A model generated the notes under the pieces. That model was not told the origin of the DNA. It was given only the letters and a program-made list of their open reading frames with translations, and made no database searches. A program made the translations under genes and the position numbers. Shown here piece after piece: positions 43,625 through 52,629 of a DNA stretch of 64,000 bases (position 1 is its first letter; each line of letters starts with the position of its first letter). The DNA is from UBA2033 sp035345875 (GTDB taxonomy: Bacteria > Spirochaetota > Leptospiria > Leptospirales > Leptospiraceae), in NCBI GenBank assembly GCA_035345875.1, contig DAORDH010000029.1, positions 1 to 64,000 on the forward strand, given 5' to 3'.

Positions 43625-43984
43625 ATGGAAAACATACCTCAGGAAATCATTGATAGAATCAACACTCTCAAACAAGATCAAAAGGAAAAAGTTATCAAAT
43701 ATATCAAAAGGGAAATTGAAGTGGGTCGAATCCCCTCTGTAGATGAACTTTCTAGTATCATTCGCTATTTAAATGAATCCGAAAAAAAAGGAACACTTTA
43801 TAAGATCGAAGGAATTGCAATCGAGCCAGATAAACCTAAGAAAACTCTGCAAGTTACTGAAAAATCGAATTGCCTTGCCTGTCGATTCCAAGAATCTGGA
43901 ATCTGTAAAAATAAAAAATCGGAGTTATTTGAATCCAAAGTGTTTGCTTCCATAATTTGCGTTCACTTTGCTACTAAAACCTAG
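43625..43984 (+). CDS. Small protein with a C-terminal four-Cys motif
   Basis: The 119-residue helical N-terminal half (QEIIDRINTLKQDQKEKVIK) is followed by NCLACRFQESGICKNKKSEL and a later IICVHF, giving C-x2-C-x7-C-x(about 15)-C, a likely zinc or iron-sulfur site. A GAAGGAAAAAG ribosome site precedes the ATG. Its stop is one base from the ATG of the alpha/beta hydrolase, so the two are probably cotranscribed. The family is not recognised. Confidence 0.65.
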   Translation: MENIPQEIIDRINTLKQDQKEKVIKYIKREIEVGRIPSVDELSSIIRYLNESEKKGTLYKIEGIAIEPDKPKKTLQVTEKSNCLACRFQESGICKNKKSELFESKVFASIICVHFATKT

Positions 43985-43985
43985 C

Positions 43986-44756
43986 ATGAGCTTAAAAACC
44001 TATAAAGATGGAAATAAGCAAAACCCTACTATAATTTTTTTACATGGCTTTCCTCTCGATCATAGAATGTGGAAATCCCAAATCGAATTTTTAAAAGATA
44101 AATATTACTGTATTAGCTACGATATTCTTCAAAAATTAGAAAAATCTAAAAATCCAGAGCCAATTCCCTTTGAATTCCTTGTAGATGATTTTCTCAATTT
44201 ATTAGAGAAGAAAAAGATTCAAAAGCCTATCGTATGTGGCTTATCGATGGGAGGCTATATTCTATTGCGCGCAATTGAAAAAAAGCCAGATGCATTTTCC
44301 AAACTAATTCTTTGTAATACAAAGACGGAAGCGGATACGAATGAAGGTAAATTAAAAAGAGTCGATGGTATTCGAAAAATCAATTCAGAAGGATTAAAGG
44401 ATTTTATAAAAGAATTTACCACAAACGCACTTTGTGAATTTACCTGTAAGGCAAACCCTGAGATTTACAAGTCAGCATTAAAAATTGCGAAAGATAGAAC
44501 TCCTAACGCAACAAAAGCAATCCTACTCGCTATGCAAGGTAGAACCGATACCACTCATGTTCTAAAAACAATTTCGATTCCAACTTTAGTAATTGGGGGA
44601 GAATACGATTCACTTACTCCACCTGAATCTATGGAAAAATTAGCAAACCAAATTCCAAATTCTAGTTTTGTAAAAATTCCTGATGCAGGACACTTTGCTC
44701 CATTTGAAAATCCTAAATTTACGAATCAAAAAATTTTGGAATTTCTGGAAAAATGA
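43986..44756 (+). CDS. Alpha/beta hydrolase
   Basis: The 256-residue product uses the ATG at 43986; the TTG at 43968 would extend into the neighbour. The oxyanion HGFPLDHRMW (about residues 19-28), nucleophile GLSMGGY (about 86-92), acid GEYDSLTP (about 202-209) and catalytic His in GHFAPFENP (about 230-238) form a complete triad. It is a typical fold for esterases, lactonases or BioH-like hydrolases; the substrate is unknown. The stop overlaps the next gene by four bases (ATGA), linking it to the beta-lactamase-like membrane protein. Confidence 0.9.
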   Translation: MSLKTYKDGNKQNPTIIFLHGFPLDHRMWKSQIEFLKDKYYCISYDILQKLEKSKNPEPIPFEFLVDDFLNLLEKKKIQKPIVCGLSMGGYILLRAIEKKPDAFSKLILCNTKTEADTNEGKLKRVDGIRKINSEGLKDFIKEFTTNALCEFTCKANPEIYKSALKIAKDRTPNATKAILLAMQGRTDTTHVLKTISIPTLVIGGEYDSLTPPESMEKLANQIPNSSFVKIPDAGHFAPFENPKFTNQKILEFLEK

Positions 44757-46543
44757 AATTTATCTTATTTTTATTTTTTATCATACTTACTCCGATTTTC
44801 TCCGAAGACAATCTAGGTTTTAAAAAGAAACAAAACATTGATACTAATGAATTGGAAGTTTTCTCTGAAAAATTTTTTAGAGAAAAGAAATTAGAAGGCA
44901 AACATGTATTAGTCGCAATCGTAAAAGATAATAAGTCATTCTTTAAGGTATATCCCGAACATTCAAAAGCTTTTACAGAATTAACACAATTTAACTCTGT
45001 TGTATTTGATGAGATTTTTTTAACATTGCATACTTTACATTTAGAGGAAATTGGAAAATTAAATCTCCGATCAGATATATATAATTATAAATGGAAATAC
45101 AATCGAAACTTTAAGCAAAGCATTCTGATTGAAAATCTTTTAACTCACACAACTGGAATTCAAGAAAATTTAATCTATTCCAATTTGGAAAAAGAAAGAC
45201 CAAAAGATTTTTGGAAGAATCAGTTACCTGCAAGATTTGCTGAACCAAATGAGTTAATCAGTTACAATCCAGATCATTCAGTAATTTTAAAATCAATTTT
45301 AGAAGAGGTAAATTCTAAAAGTTTAGATGAAGTTATGAAAGAAACCATTCTCTCTAAGCTAGAATTAGAAAAAACAAATTATGAAAACCAAAAGCTCAAT
45401 ATAAATGCAAAGGACATTGAGAAACTTTTATTTCTTTTTCTAAATCCAGACCTTCTTGCTCAAAATGATATTTTAAAAAAAGAAACATGGAATTCGATGT
45501 TTCAAGAGAAAATTCGTTTAGAAGATAAATTACCAGGTTCCGTGATAGGATTTTTTGAACATTATGAAAATAAAATTTGGGGCTATTCTAGAATAGCGGC
45601 TTCCAATTTATCAACAGAAGAATTTATTTTTTTCCCAGATAAGAATACTAGCTTTTATATATATACAGACTCGTTTGATCCAGATTTACGAATAGAATGG
45701 AAAAGTGAATTTTTAGACCATTTCTTTCAGAATAAAAAAGTAAAAGCAAAGAAAGATAAGAATCCAGGATATGAAGAATACCTTAAGAATTTTGAAGGTG
45801 AATATGCGTCAGTTTCCATTTCTTCTCAAAATATTTCCAAATTCAGAAACTACTCTTCCGCAATACAAATCAAACAAGAAAATAGACTTCTTGTTCTAGA
45901 ATCAGGTGAAATTGAACCCTATGGAGATTTACACGGTAGGCTTGAATTTATAGAGATTGATCCTTTTTTATTTAGATGTTTAGATAGAGAAAGCTATATT
46001 TCTTTCAAAATGAATGAAGCAGGAGATGTAGAATATCTACTTTCAGGATCAGGGCAACATGGGGCTTACCGCAAATTACCTTTCCATGAAAAAAAATCAT
46101 TTCAAGAATCTATTCTCTATTTTTTCATTGGGTTTTATTCCATCTACTTAATTCTTCTTATAATAGAAGTTCCTTATTCTTTTGCTAAAAAGATCGCATT
46201 TGTTCAGAATAGAATGAGAAGAAATACAATGATTTTACTTTGGATCGAAACGTTACTTGCAATCTCTACTTTTGTTGGATTTTATTACTTTATTCAAGAA
46301 AACAAATTATCTCAAGTTAGTGAGTATATTTTAACTGGTAATAGTTTTGATTATGCCCTCTTTACTCTACCTCTTTTGTTTATATTTGTATTGAGTTTCT
46401 TGGCATACTATTCCTTAAAGTCTTTTCTAGAAAAAGGTCTTCATCTCTACAGGCAAATTCAAACCATTTTGTTCTTAGTTGTTTCCCTTGGATTTATCTA
46501 CTGGATGAGCTACTGGAACCTACTTGTTTTTTTATTTAACTGA
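44753..46543 (+). CDS. Beta-lactamase-fold membrane protein lacking catalytic motifs
   Basis: In this 596-residue protein a signal peptide (residues 1-17) is followed by a serine-beta-lactamase/DD-peptidase-like domain (about 30-330) in which LLTHTTGI (about 124-131) is a strong landmark. The SxxK site reads NSVVF, with Lys replaced by Phe, and the YxN site reads YNP, so the catalytic Lys and Asn are missing. A linker and five or so membrane helices (about 450-590) follow. It is probably a pseudo-enzyme that binds rather than cleaves. It is coupled to the upstream hydrolase by a four-base overlap. Confidence 0.75.
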   Translation: MKFILFLFFIILTPIFSEDNLGFKKKQNIDTNELEVFSEKFFREKKLEGKHVLVAIVKDNKSFFKVYPEHSKAFTELTQFNSVVFDEIFLTLHTLHLEEIGKLNLRSDIYNYKWKYNRNFKQSILIENLLTHTTGIQENLIYSNLEKERPKDFWKNQLPARFAEPNELISYNPDHSVILKSILEEVNSKSLDEVMKETILSKLELEKTNYENQKLNINAKDIEKLLFLFLNPDLLAQNDILKKETWNSMFQEKIRLEDKLPGSVIGFFEHYENKIWGYSRIAASNLSTEEFIFFPDKNTSFYIYTDSFDPDLRIEWKSEFLDHFFQNKKVKAKKDKNPGYEEYLKNFEGEYASVSISSQNISKFRNYSSAIQIKQENRLLVLESGEIEPYGDLHGRLEFIEIDPFLFRCLDRESYISFKMNEAGDVEYLLSGSGQHGAYRKLPFHEKKSFQESILYFFIGFYSIYLILLIIEVPYSFAKKIAFVQNRMRRNTMILLWIETLLAISTFVGFYYFIQENKLSQVSEYILTGNSFDYALFTLPLLFIFVLSFLAYYSLKSFLEKGLHLYRQIQTILFLVVSLGFIYWMSYWNLLVFLFN

Positions 46544-46739
46544 TCAGCGGATAAATAGTATTTACCTCAGTAATTTATTTTTCCGACATAGGAACCTGAA
46601 TCTGAAAGATTGATCGATTGAAAGATTTGGTTAGAACTAATCTATTCAGAAATCAGTGTTTTAGAATTTAAAAAGGGAAGGATTAAAGAGATTGAGAAGT
46701 AGAAATCGGGGACATATGTCCCCGATATTAAAATTAGTT

Positions 46740-47900
46740 TTATTTTCCAGAAGCAGCTTCTTTAGTAACGTAAGCAGCAATTTCATTCTTTTGGATTTGA
46801 GTTGTTCCCTCAAAGATACAAAGAATTTTAGCATCGCGCATTAATTTTTCTACTGGATATTCTTTTGTATAACCATATCCACCATAGATTTGAACTGCGT
46901 CTAACGCACATTTCATAGCACCTTCTGAAGTGAATGCTTTTGCGATAGCAGAGTATTTTGCTAGGTTAGGATCACCCGCATCAGACATACGAGCTGCACG
47001 ATAAGTAATCTCACGACCAACTTCTACAGTAATAGACATGTCTGCTAACATATGTTGAACAGCTTGGAAAGTTCCAATTTTTTGACCAAATTGTTCTCTT
47101 TCTCTAGCATATTTAGAAGCATAATCAAGAGCAGCTTGCCCCACTCCAACTCCCATTGCAGCAACGAATGGACGAGATGCGTTTAAGGTATGTAATGCAT
47201 ACACAAATCCCATATTTTCGCGACCAATTAAATTTTCAGCAGGAACTGCACAATCTTCGAAAATGATTTGTCTTGTATCAGAAGCACGAATTCCTAATTT
47301 GTCTTCTTTTTTTCCAACGATAAGTCCTGGAGTATTTCTTGGAACATAAAAGCAACTAACCCCACGAGTTCCACGATTTCTATCAGTGTAGGCAAACACA
47401 GTGTATGCGTCAGCGCTTCCACCACCAGTGATCCATTGTTTTGCTCCATTGATCACATACTTATCACCCTTCTTTTCTGCTTTGGTCATCATCCCAGGAA
47501 CGTCAGAACCAGCTCCTGGCTCAGAGAGACAAAAAGAAATTCCATGTTCTCCAGCAATCACAGGCTCGAGCCATTTTTTCTTTTGTGCATCGGTTCCACC
47601 TTTTAAAATTGGAAGTTGTCCGAGACCAGTGTATCCAAAACATAATGCGATACCTAGACAACCACGGCTCATCTCTTCTGTGATCAGACATTGTTCTACG
47701 GAACCATATCCCATACCACCATACTCAACGGGAATGGTCAAACCATTGATACCTAACTCTCTTCTCATTCTATCAATGAGTTCTTTAGGATGTTCATTCT
47801 TCTCGTCGTAGATGTGAGCAACTGGCGTAATTTCTTTTCTTGTAAAATCTCTTACTAAGTCTCTGATTTGAATTTGATCTTCTGTAAAGGCTTGATACAT
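46740..47900 (-). CDS. Acyl-CoA dehydrogenase
   Basis: This 386-residue FAD enzyme catalyses the first oxidation of fatty acyl-CoA degradation. Landmarks: FCLSEPGAGSD, YVINGAKQWITGGG, REREQFGQKIGTFQAVQH, YGGYGYTKEYPVEKLMRDAK and IFEGTTQIQ, where Glu is the catalytic base of the MCAD/SCAD group. The length is typical. No other beta-oxidation gene is adjacent; electron-transfer flavoprotein genes are not here. The 357-base gap beyond its start (47901-48257) shows only AT-rich DNA with no supported feature. Confidence 0.95.
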   Translation of the reverse strand: MYQAFTEDQIQIRDLVRDFTRKEITPVAHIYDEKNEHPKELIDRMRRELGINGLTIPVEYGGMGYGSVEQCLITEEMSRGCLGIALCFGYTGLGQLPILKGGTDAQKKKWLEPVIAGEHGISFCLSEPGAGSDVPGMMTKAEKKGDKYVINGAKQWITGGGSADAYTVFAYTDRNRGTRGVSCFYVPRNTPGLIVGKKEDKLGIRASDTRQIIFEDCAVPAENLIGRENMGFVYALHTLNASRPFVAAMGVGVGQAALDYASKYAREREQFGQKIGTFQAVQHMLADMSITVEVGREITYRAARMSDAGDPNLAKYSAIAKAFTSEGAMKCALDAVQIYGGYGYTKEYPVEKLMRDAKILCIFEGTTQIQKNEIAAYVTKEAASGK

Positions 47901-48257
47901 AATTTTATTCCCTTGTTATTGGTAGTTTTATTATAGTTTTTTTCTTCTGACATTGGTTTGTGTCAGTTAACAAATCCTATTATTTTGTATTATGATTTTA
48001 AATCAAACTTAATATTTGTAGAATTAGACCGATTGGTTCAAAAATGAACTGATTAATGTCAATGTTTACACTGCTAACTTTTATGTTGAATTCTGCAATG
48101 TAGCTGATTTTTGAATCTATAATCTTGAATTTACATTTTTCTTAGGAATGAAAACCATTTCAGAAAGATAAATATAGCCTCTCAATACAGAATTTACAAT
48201 GCATTCAAATCATTATTTATGTTGCTTTTCATCTGTAATTAAAAAGGATTTAAACCT

Positions 48258-48911
48258 ATGATTCGAATTTTGATTTTTCTTTTTTTAATTGGTTTATTTT
48301 TCTGCTGTCTACAAAATTCAAAACATTTGAATCCACCTACAAAAACAATACAAACCTATTTTATAAACTCTGATTCAGGTTTAAAAATGCGAATAGAGCC
48401 AGATCAAAAATCCAAGACAATCCATACTATTTTCAATGGAGAAGAAATTATAATACTCGAAGAAAAAACAGAAAAAGTTATTATTGATAATATAGAAAAC
48501 AGCTGGGTCAAAATTCAAAACAAAGAAAAGATAGGCTGGGTTTTTAAAGGATACCTCTCGGAAAAAAATCCGTATATTGGTAAATATAAAATGAAAATTG
48601 TGAATTATGCTCAATGCAAATATCCAGAATTTTTCTTGATTGAGGAAAATAATTTATGGGAGGGAACTTTTTTTATCGGTGGAGATGAAGGAGATTGTGG
48701 TTATACAGATATCAATGGGACTTGGTATCTAAAACAAAACCAAATTTGTTTTAAAATTAAAGAAGCCAGTTCCTCTCATGATCATTTTTATAAAGGTATT
48801 GATCCCTGTTATTACTTACAAAAAAATACTTTGTATGCGGTTAATGATGATTATGCGTTTAAGGAAAATTTTGGCAGCACAATAGTATCCGGTATTAAGA
48901 AAACTGAATAA
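48258..48911 (+). CDS. Lipoprotein with bacterial SH3 domain
   Basis: The 217-residue product has a hydrophobic signal ending GLFFCCLQ, a lipobox-like site with Cys at about 16-17. Residues about 35-100 match an SH3b domain: GLKMRIEPDQKSKTIHTIF (the usual LNVRSGPS-like start), EEIIILEE and WVKIQNKEKIGWVFKGYL. SH3b domains bind cell-wall peptides. The C-terminal 110 residues have four Cys (YAQCKYPEFF, GDCGY, QICFK, DPCYY) and no recognised motif. It lies ten bases before the GNAT gene. Confidence 0.75.
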   Translation: MIRILIFLFLIGLFFCCLQNSKHLNPPTKTIQTYFINSDSGLKMRIEPDQKSKTIHTIFNGEEIIILEEKTEKVIIDNIENSWVKIQNKEKIGWVFKGYLSEKNPYIGKYKMKIVNYAQCKYPEFFLIEENNLWEGTFFIGGDEGDCGYTDINGTWYLKQNQICFKIKEASSSHDHFYKGIDPCYYLQKNTLYAVNDDYAFKENFGSTIVSGIKKTE

Positions 48912-48921
48912 TAAAATTCCT

Positions 48922-49425
48922 ATGATTACAATACGACCTGCAAATAAAAATGATCTTTCCCTTTTACAAAAATGGGATGAAGAACCCCATGTGATTGAAT
49001 CTGATCCAAACGATGACTGGGAATGGGAAAAAGAATTAGATCGCAATCCCGAATGGAGGGAACAACTCATTGCGGAACTAGATGGCAGACCTATTGGATT
49101 TATACAAATCATTGATCCCGCACTCGAAGACAGTCATTACTGGGGAGATGTTTCCAGCCACTTGAGAGCCATTGACATTTGGATTGGGGACAAAAACGAC
49201 CTTGGAAAAGGTTATGGATCAGTCATGATGGAATTAGCAATAGAGAAATGTTTTAATGACAAAGAAGTGAAATCAATTTTAATTGACCCTTTAGAATCTA
49301 ACGTTCTCGCCCATAAATTCTATGAAAAAATAGGATTCAAATTTATCCGAAAACAAAAATTCGGAGAAGACAATTGTTTTGTATATAGCCTAGATAGATT
49401 CGATTGGGAAAATAAAAAGAAATAA
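48922..49425 (+). CDS. GNAT-family N-acetyltransferase
   Basis: The 167-residue protein follows the GNAT fold: an N-terminal strand ITIRPANKNDL, then IGFIQIIDP, DIWIGDKNDLGKGYGSVMM with the acetyl-CoA loop (about residues 91-109) and a C-terminal AHKFYEKIGFKFIRKQ. The Acetyltransf_8/AAC(6')-like subgroup, including RimJ/L-type enzymes, is closest. The substrate could be an aminoglycoside, a lysine-type metabolite or a protein N-terminus; the sequence does not decide. It is probably cotranscribed with the SH3b lipoprotein gene. Confidence 0.88.
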   Translation: MITIRPANKNDLSLLQKWDEEPHVIESDPNDDWEWEKELDRNPEWREQLIAELDGRPIGFIQIIDPALEDSHYWGDVSSHLRAIDIWIGDKNDLGKGYGSVMMELAIEKCFNDKEVKSILIDPLESNVLAHKFYEKIGFKFIRKQKFGEDNCFVYSLDRFDWENKKK

Positions 49426-49730
49426 AATCATTTTTCCCTTTTCCAAATTTTCCCTGTTTTCTTTTCTCTGCAAAAGGATAAGGAAGTAAAGATTAAGAAT
49501 AGTAAATATAAACGTAAAACAAGTTTCGGATAATGCATAATTGCCTCTAGCAATAGAATGAGATTTGCAATTAGAAATTAAATTGTCACTGGATTTTTAT
49601 ATTACTGAAACTGTCATTTCGAACATCGCTAGGCAACTAGATTTGTGGCTAAGTAAATGAGTGGATGATGAAGAGGGTCAAGGTGACTTTGTAACTCGCA
49701 TCCCTTTATCGGTATTATTCTTTATAAATT

Positions 49731-49776
49731 CATTATGTATTTTAATTAACATTTTCATCAATTGAAATACATAATG
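49731..49776. promoter_or_regulatory. Inverted repeat, probable operator of the AbiEi locus
   Basis: Perfect 12-base arms CATTATGTATTT (49731-49742) and AAATACATAATG (49765-49776) lie just before the small frame at 49782 and about 140 bases before abiEi. AbiEi-type antitoxins are known to bind inverted repeats in their own promoter, so this is a good candidate operator. The rest of the 49426-49730 gap shows nothing I can support. Confidence 0.5.
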
Positions 49777-49781
49777 GTAGT

Positions 49782-49907
49782 ATGTATACCGATATGCAAA
49801 GACGAGAGTTTTTTCACTTCGCTTTCCTAGTGCGATTTTTGAAATTGACAGACCCAAATCTTTATCTGGAAAAAAAAATTGGGACGGTTTACGAAGTCGA
49901 GTATTAG
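49782..49907 (+). pseudogene. 41-codon frame, possible remnant of an AbiEii-type toxin
   Basis: The frame reads MYTDMQRREFFHFAFLVRFL, then KLTDPNLYLEKKIGTVYEVE and Y. The first 32 residues recall the start of AbiEii/AbiGii nucleotidyltransferase toxins, which commonly read like HFxFLxxL...DPxLYxLKGG before the catalytic motif. The GG and the catalytic GSx9Dx(D/E) motif are absent, so only a stub remains if the reading is right. It ends ten bases before abiEi. It could also be a small regulatory peptide. Confidence 0.4.
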
Positions 49908-49916
49908 TAAAACTTT

Positions 49917-50534
49917 ATGAACTTACATAAGTATTCCATTTTACAATCCTCACCCATTTTTACGACGCATGAATTTGCCTTACAAACAAATACTTCAATG
50001 AGTTCAGCAGCGCGACTTCTAACACGAATAGAAGAAAGAAAAGAAATCAATCGAGTCACTCGTGGTATTTGGACTTATACCAAAGAACAAAAAGTTCATC
50101 CATTTTCAGTCACGCCTTATCTTTTGGGAAAAGAAATTGGGTATATATCACTATTATCCGCTCTGCACATTCATGGAATTCTTTCACAAATTCCAACCCG
50201 CATCCAAGTTGTAACGATAGCACATTCTAGACTTGTAAAAACAAAATTAGGAGTATTTGAATTTTTTCAGATGAAATCAAGTATGATGACTGAAGGAGTT
50301 ACTTGGTCTGATACAAAACTTCCCTTTCGAATAGCGACACCCGAGAAAGCTCTTTTAGATGTTTTCTATTTGAGCACTCGAAAAGGAAAACGCTTTTACT
50401 CTCTACCTGAATTAGAATTAAAGGAATCAGGATTTAAGAAAAAAGTATTTCCAAATCTTTTAACCAATCAGAATTTTTCCAAACCAATTCACAATGCAAT
50501 TTTACAGAGATTTAAAAACTTACAGAATCATTAA
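49917..50534 (+). CDS. AbiEi-type antitoxin/transcriptional regulator
   Basis: The 205-residue protein has an N-terminal winged helix (TTHEFALQTNTSMSSAARLLTRIE, given in part), then YISLLSALHIHGI and IATPEKALLDVFYLSTRKG, which are the hallmark strings of the AbiEi antitoxin family. In AbiE systems it represses its own operon and offsets the AbiEii nucleotidyltransferase. No complete toxin gene follows; the region downstream (50535-50696) holds only a repeat copy. So it is an orphan, possibly left after loss of the toxin. Confidence 0.85.
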   Translation: MNLHKYSILQSSPIFTTHEFALQTNTSMSSAARLLTRIEERKEINRVTRGIWTYTKEQKVHPFSVTPYLLGKEIGYISLLSALHIHGILSQIPTRIQVVTIAHSRLVKTKLGVFEFFQMKSSMMTEGVTWSDTKLPFRIATPEKALLDVFYLSTRKGKRFYSLPELELKESGFKKKVFPNLLTNQNFSKPIHNAILQRFKNLQNH

Positions 50535-50637
50535 AACAATATGAGTTCGATTTAAATATCTTACTCAGGGTGTTTTTACAAAAAAAGTGATTAGACAAAA
50601 GAATTTTCTCACTATCGACAGTTTTAAGATTCTTTAT

Positions 50638-50672
50638 TTATCGGTGTCCTCGTTTCGTATCGGTGCAATCTT
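50638..50672. repeat. Short arm of the dispersed repeat
   Basis: TCGGTGTCCTCGTTTCGTAT followed by CGGTGCAATC resembles the arm at 1176-1212 (TATCGGTGTCCTCGGTGCAA). It is a single arm with no inverted partner nearby. Confidence 0.55.
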
Positions 50673-50696
50673 TGCAAAATCAAACTAAAGTTAAAA

Positions 50697-51833
50697 TTAT
50701 TTCTGCATAAGCTCATTTAATTGTGATACAGGAAGAACTTCTATTTTTTTATGTATCATATAACGATCTTCTCCAGGATATACAACCCAGATCTTTTCTA
50801 ATTTTAAATCATTCATAGCAATCTGCATGGATTTAGTCAGAGTTGGAGCGTCAGAATATTTTACTTCGACTCCCCACCTCTTCCCTCCCTTCATCCAGAA
50901 TAAGTCCAATTCAGTTCCTTGATGAGTTCTATAGAAAAAATAATTTACTAACTCTTTTCTCTGCATCGAAATAATTTGATTAATTACAAACCCCTCAAAG
51001 GAAGCGCCTATCTTTGGATGAGCTTGAAGTTGGGAAAATTTTTCTATAAATTGCAAAGTATGAAAAATTCCAGTATCACTAAGATAAATTTTGGGCTGCT
51101 TTGTAAGTCTTTTACCTGTATTTTCATGCCAAGGTTGCAAAACGTTTAACATAAATGTATTTTTTAAAATATCAATGTATTTTCGAACAGTCATATCAGA
51201 GATTCCAAAAGAATGGGCTAACTCTGCATAATTTAATAAGCCTCCATGATAATGACTAATCATAATCCAAAATCTTCTAAGTGTATAAGCTGGTATCGTA
51301 ATTCCCAATTGAGGAATATCTTTCTCTAGGAATGTTGTTATGTATTGCTCTCGCCAAGCATAACTCTTATTAGCCGCTTTTGCCAGAAATGACATTGGAA
51401 AAGAACCTCTTTCCCACAATCGTTTCCAATCCGTTTTTTTAATTTCACTTAAATCAAAACCATATACAGGAGTATAATAGATTCTTCCAGCAAGGGTCTC
51501 AGACGCCTGTCGTATCAATTCTCGAGAAGCGCTTCCCGAAACAAGAAACCTAGTTTTATTTTTTGGTCTATCAACGAGAAATCTTAATAATGTAAATAGT
51601 TCAGGCTTTCTCTGAATTTCATCGATCACAACAACACCAGATAAATTTTCTAATAGTAGCTGAGGATTTTCAAATTTAGCTAAATCTCTCGGATTTTCCA
51701 AATCAAAATGATATTTACTTTTAACAAGTCGAGCAATTGTAGTTTTTCCTACTTGCCTAGCTCCTATGAGAGCTACTACTGGAAAGTCACGGAGGGCTTT
51801 CAAGATGTCCTTTGCGTAAATATTTCTATCCAT
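50697..51833 (-). CDS. AAA ATPase with DUF4143 domain
   Basis: The 378-residue protein has Walker A ALIGARQVGKTTIARL (about residues 16-31), Walker B VVVIDEIQRKPEL and a FLVSGSASRELIRQ sensor segment, then a DUF4143 C-terminal domain with an endonuclease-like strand (ELDLFWMKGGKRWGVEVKYS near 310-330) containing Glu-x-Lys. Such proteins are widespread, function unclear, and often in TA-like or mobile contexts. Its start codon lies at one end of a perfect 35-base palindrome, suggesting tight self-regulation. Confidence 0.9.
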   Translation of the reverse strand: MDRNIYAKDILKALRDFPVVALIGARQVGKTTIARLVKSKYHFDLENPRDLAKFENPQLLLENLSGVVVIDEIQRKPELFTLLRFLVDRPKNKTRFLVSGSASRELIRQASETLAGRIYYTPVYGFDLSEIKKTDWKRLWERGSFPMSFLAKAANKSYAWREQYITTFLEKDIPQLGITIPAYTLRRFWIMISHYHGGLLNYAELAHSFGISDMTVRKYIDILKNTFMLNVLQPWHENTGKRLTKQPKIYLSDTGIFHTLQFIEKFSQLQAHPKIGASFEGFVINQIISMQRKELVNYFFYRTHQGTELDLFWMKGGKRWGVEVKYSDAPTLTKSMQIAMNDLKLEKIWVVYPGEDRYMIHKKIEVLPVSQLNELMQK

Positions 51834-51865
51834 GAAATATCATATATCATATATGATATTTCATG
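51831..51865. promoter_or_regulatory. Perfect 35-base palindrome over the DUF4143 start codon
   Basis: Arms of 17 bases, CATGAAATATCATATAT (51831-51847) and ATATATGATATTTCATG (51849-51865), flank a single C. The first three bases are the start codon of the DUF4143 gene read on the minus strand. Each half repeats ATATCATATAT-like units. A dimeric repressor bound here would block both transcription start and translation start. Confidence 0.7.
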
Positions 51866-51879
51866 TAAACAAATAATAG

Positions 51880-52101
51880 CTATTTTCTTATTTTTTGAAT
51901 GATTCGATACAGAATCATAGATAGTATTCCACCAATGAAAAAGGATATAGGTGCAAAAATAAATAGAACAAATCCAAAAATTATTCCGGTGCTGAGCTTC
52001 CGTATACAGATTCAGTCAAATCTAGCAAAATATAAAAACAGGAAGCGATTGTTGATAGAATCCCTCCAATAAAAAAAACAAAATGTGATTTAGGTTCACC
52101 A
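51880..52101 (-). pseudogene. Decayed small membrane protein gene
   Basis: On the minus strand, one frame reads EPKSHFVFFIGGILSTIASC, then FYILLDL and a stop near 51980; a second frame then continues FGFVLFIFAPISFFIGGILS and MILYRIIQKIRK to the stop at 51880. Both are hydrophobic and share FFIGGILS, consistent with one two-helix membrane protein broken by a frameshift, or two tandem short proteins. No good start codon is visible. Confidence 0.4.
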
Positions 52102-52102
52102 C

Positions 52103-52582
52103 TTACACTAATTTTCTAAAACGTATATAAAAGTCCGAATAACCACGATTAGACCAAAAGCGAACTGCATCTCTATTTTCTGTGAGAGCTCTTAGCTCAA
52201 TGACTTTAATCTTTTTTTTCTTTGCCCAGCTTTCTGTGAAATCAAGAAGGGAATGCATATATCCTTTTTTCATTTGTCCTCGCTTCGTTACGGCAAGATC
52301 TATATATAAAATTTTATCTTCCTCCAAATGAGGTCTTTCTTCTATTCTTGCAATCAAAAGTGAGACAAGTTCATCGTCTAGAACTGCTCCAATAAAAACA
52401 ATTTTACCTGTCCCTTGTAATTTTAAGTAAATATCCACCATTTTAGATGCGGCTTTCGATTTTACCTTAAACACTCCATCTAATTTCATTGCATTGATTT
52501 GTTTAAAGAATTGATTCACTAACTCGATTGCCTGTGTTCTAAATTTAGAATCAATGTTGATTATTTTAAATTCTGTTTGCAT
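52103..52582 (-). CDS. GNAT-family N-acetyltransferase
   Basis: The 159-residue protein opens with the beta strand FKIINIDSK; the central LYIDLAVTKRGQMKKGYMHS (about residues 93-112) is the acetyl-CoA binding strand and loop, and VIELRALTENRDAVRFWSNR followed by GYSDFYIRF is the usual C-terminal helix and strand. The acceptor is unknown. It stands alone next to a decayed membrane gene and diverges from folC. Confidence 0.85.
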   Translation of the reverse strand: MQTEFKIINIDSKFRTQAIELVNQFFKQINAMKLDGVFKVKSKAASKMVDIYLKLQGTGKIVFIGAVLDDELVSLLIARIEERPHLEEDKILYIDLAVTKRGQMKKGYMHSLLDFTESWAKKKKIKVIELRALTENRDAVRFWSNRGYSDFYIRFRKLV

Positions 52583-52629
52583 AATATTCCATTTATTTGT
52601 CTAATCATTAAAAAGAAAAGGAATCCTAA

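Noticed and set aside
47401..47811. A 136-codon plus-strand frame opposite the acyl-CoA dehydrogenase
   Set aside because: Antisense to a conserved enzyme; Pro/Ser-rich composition typical of a shadow frame.
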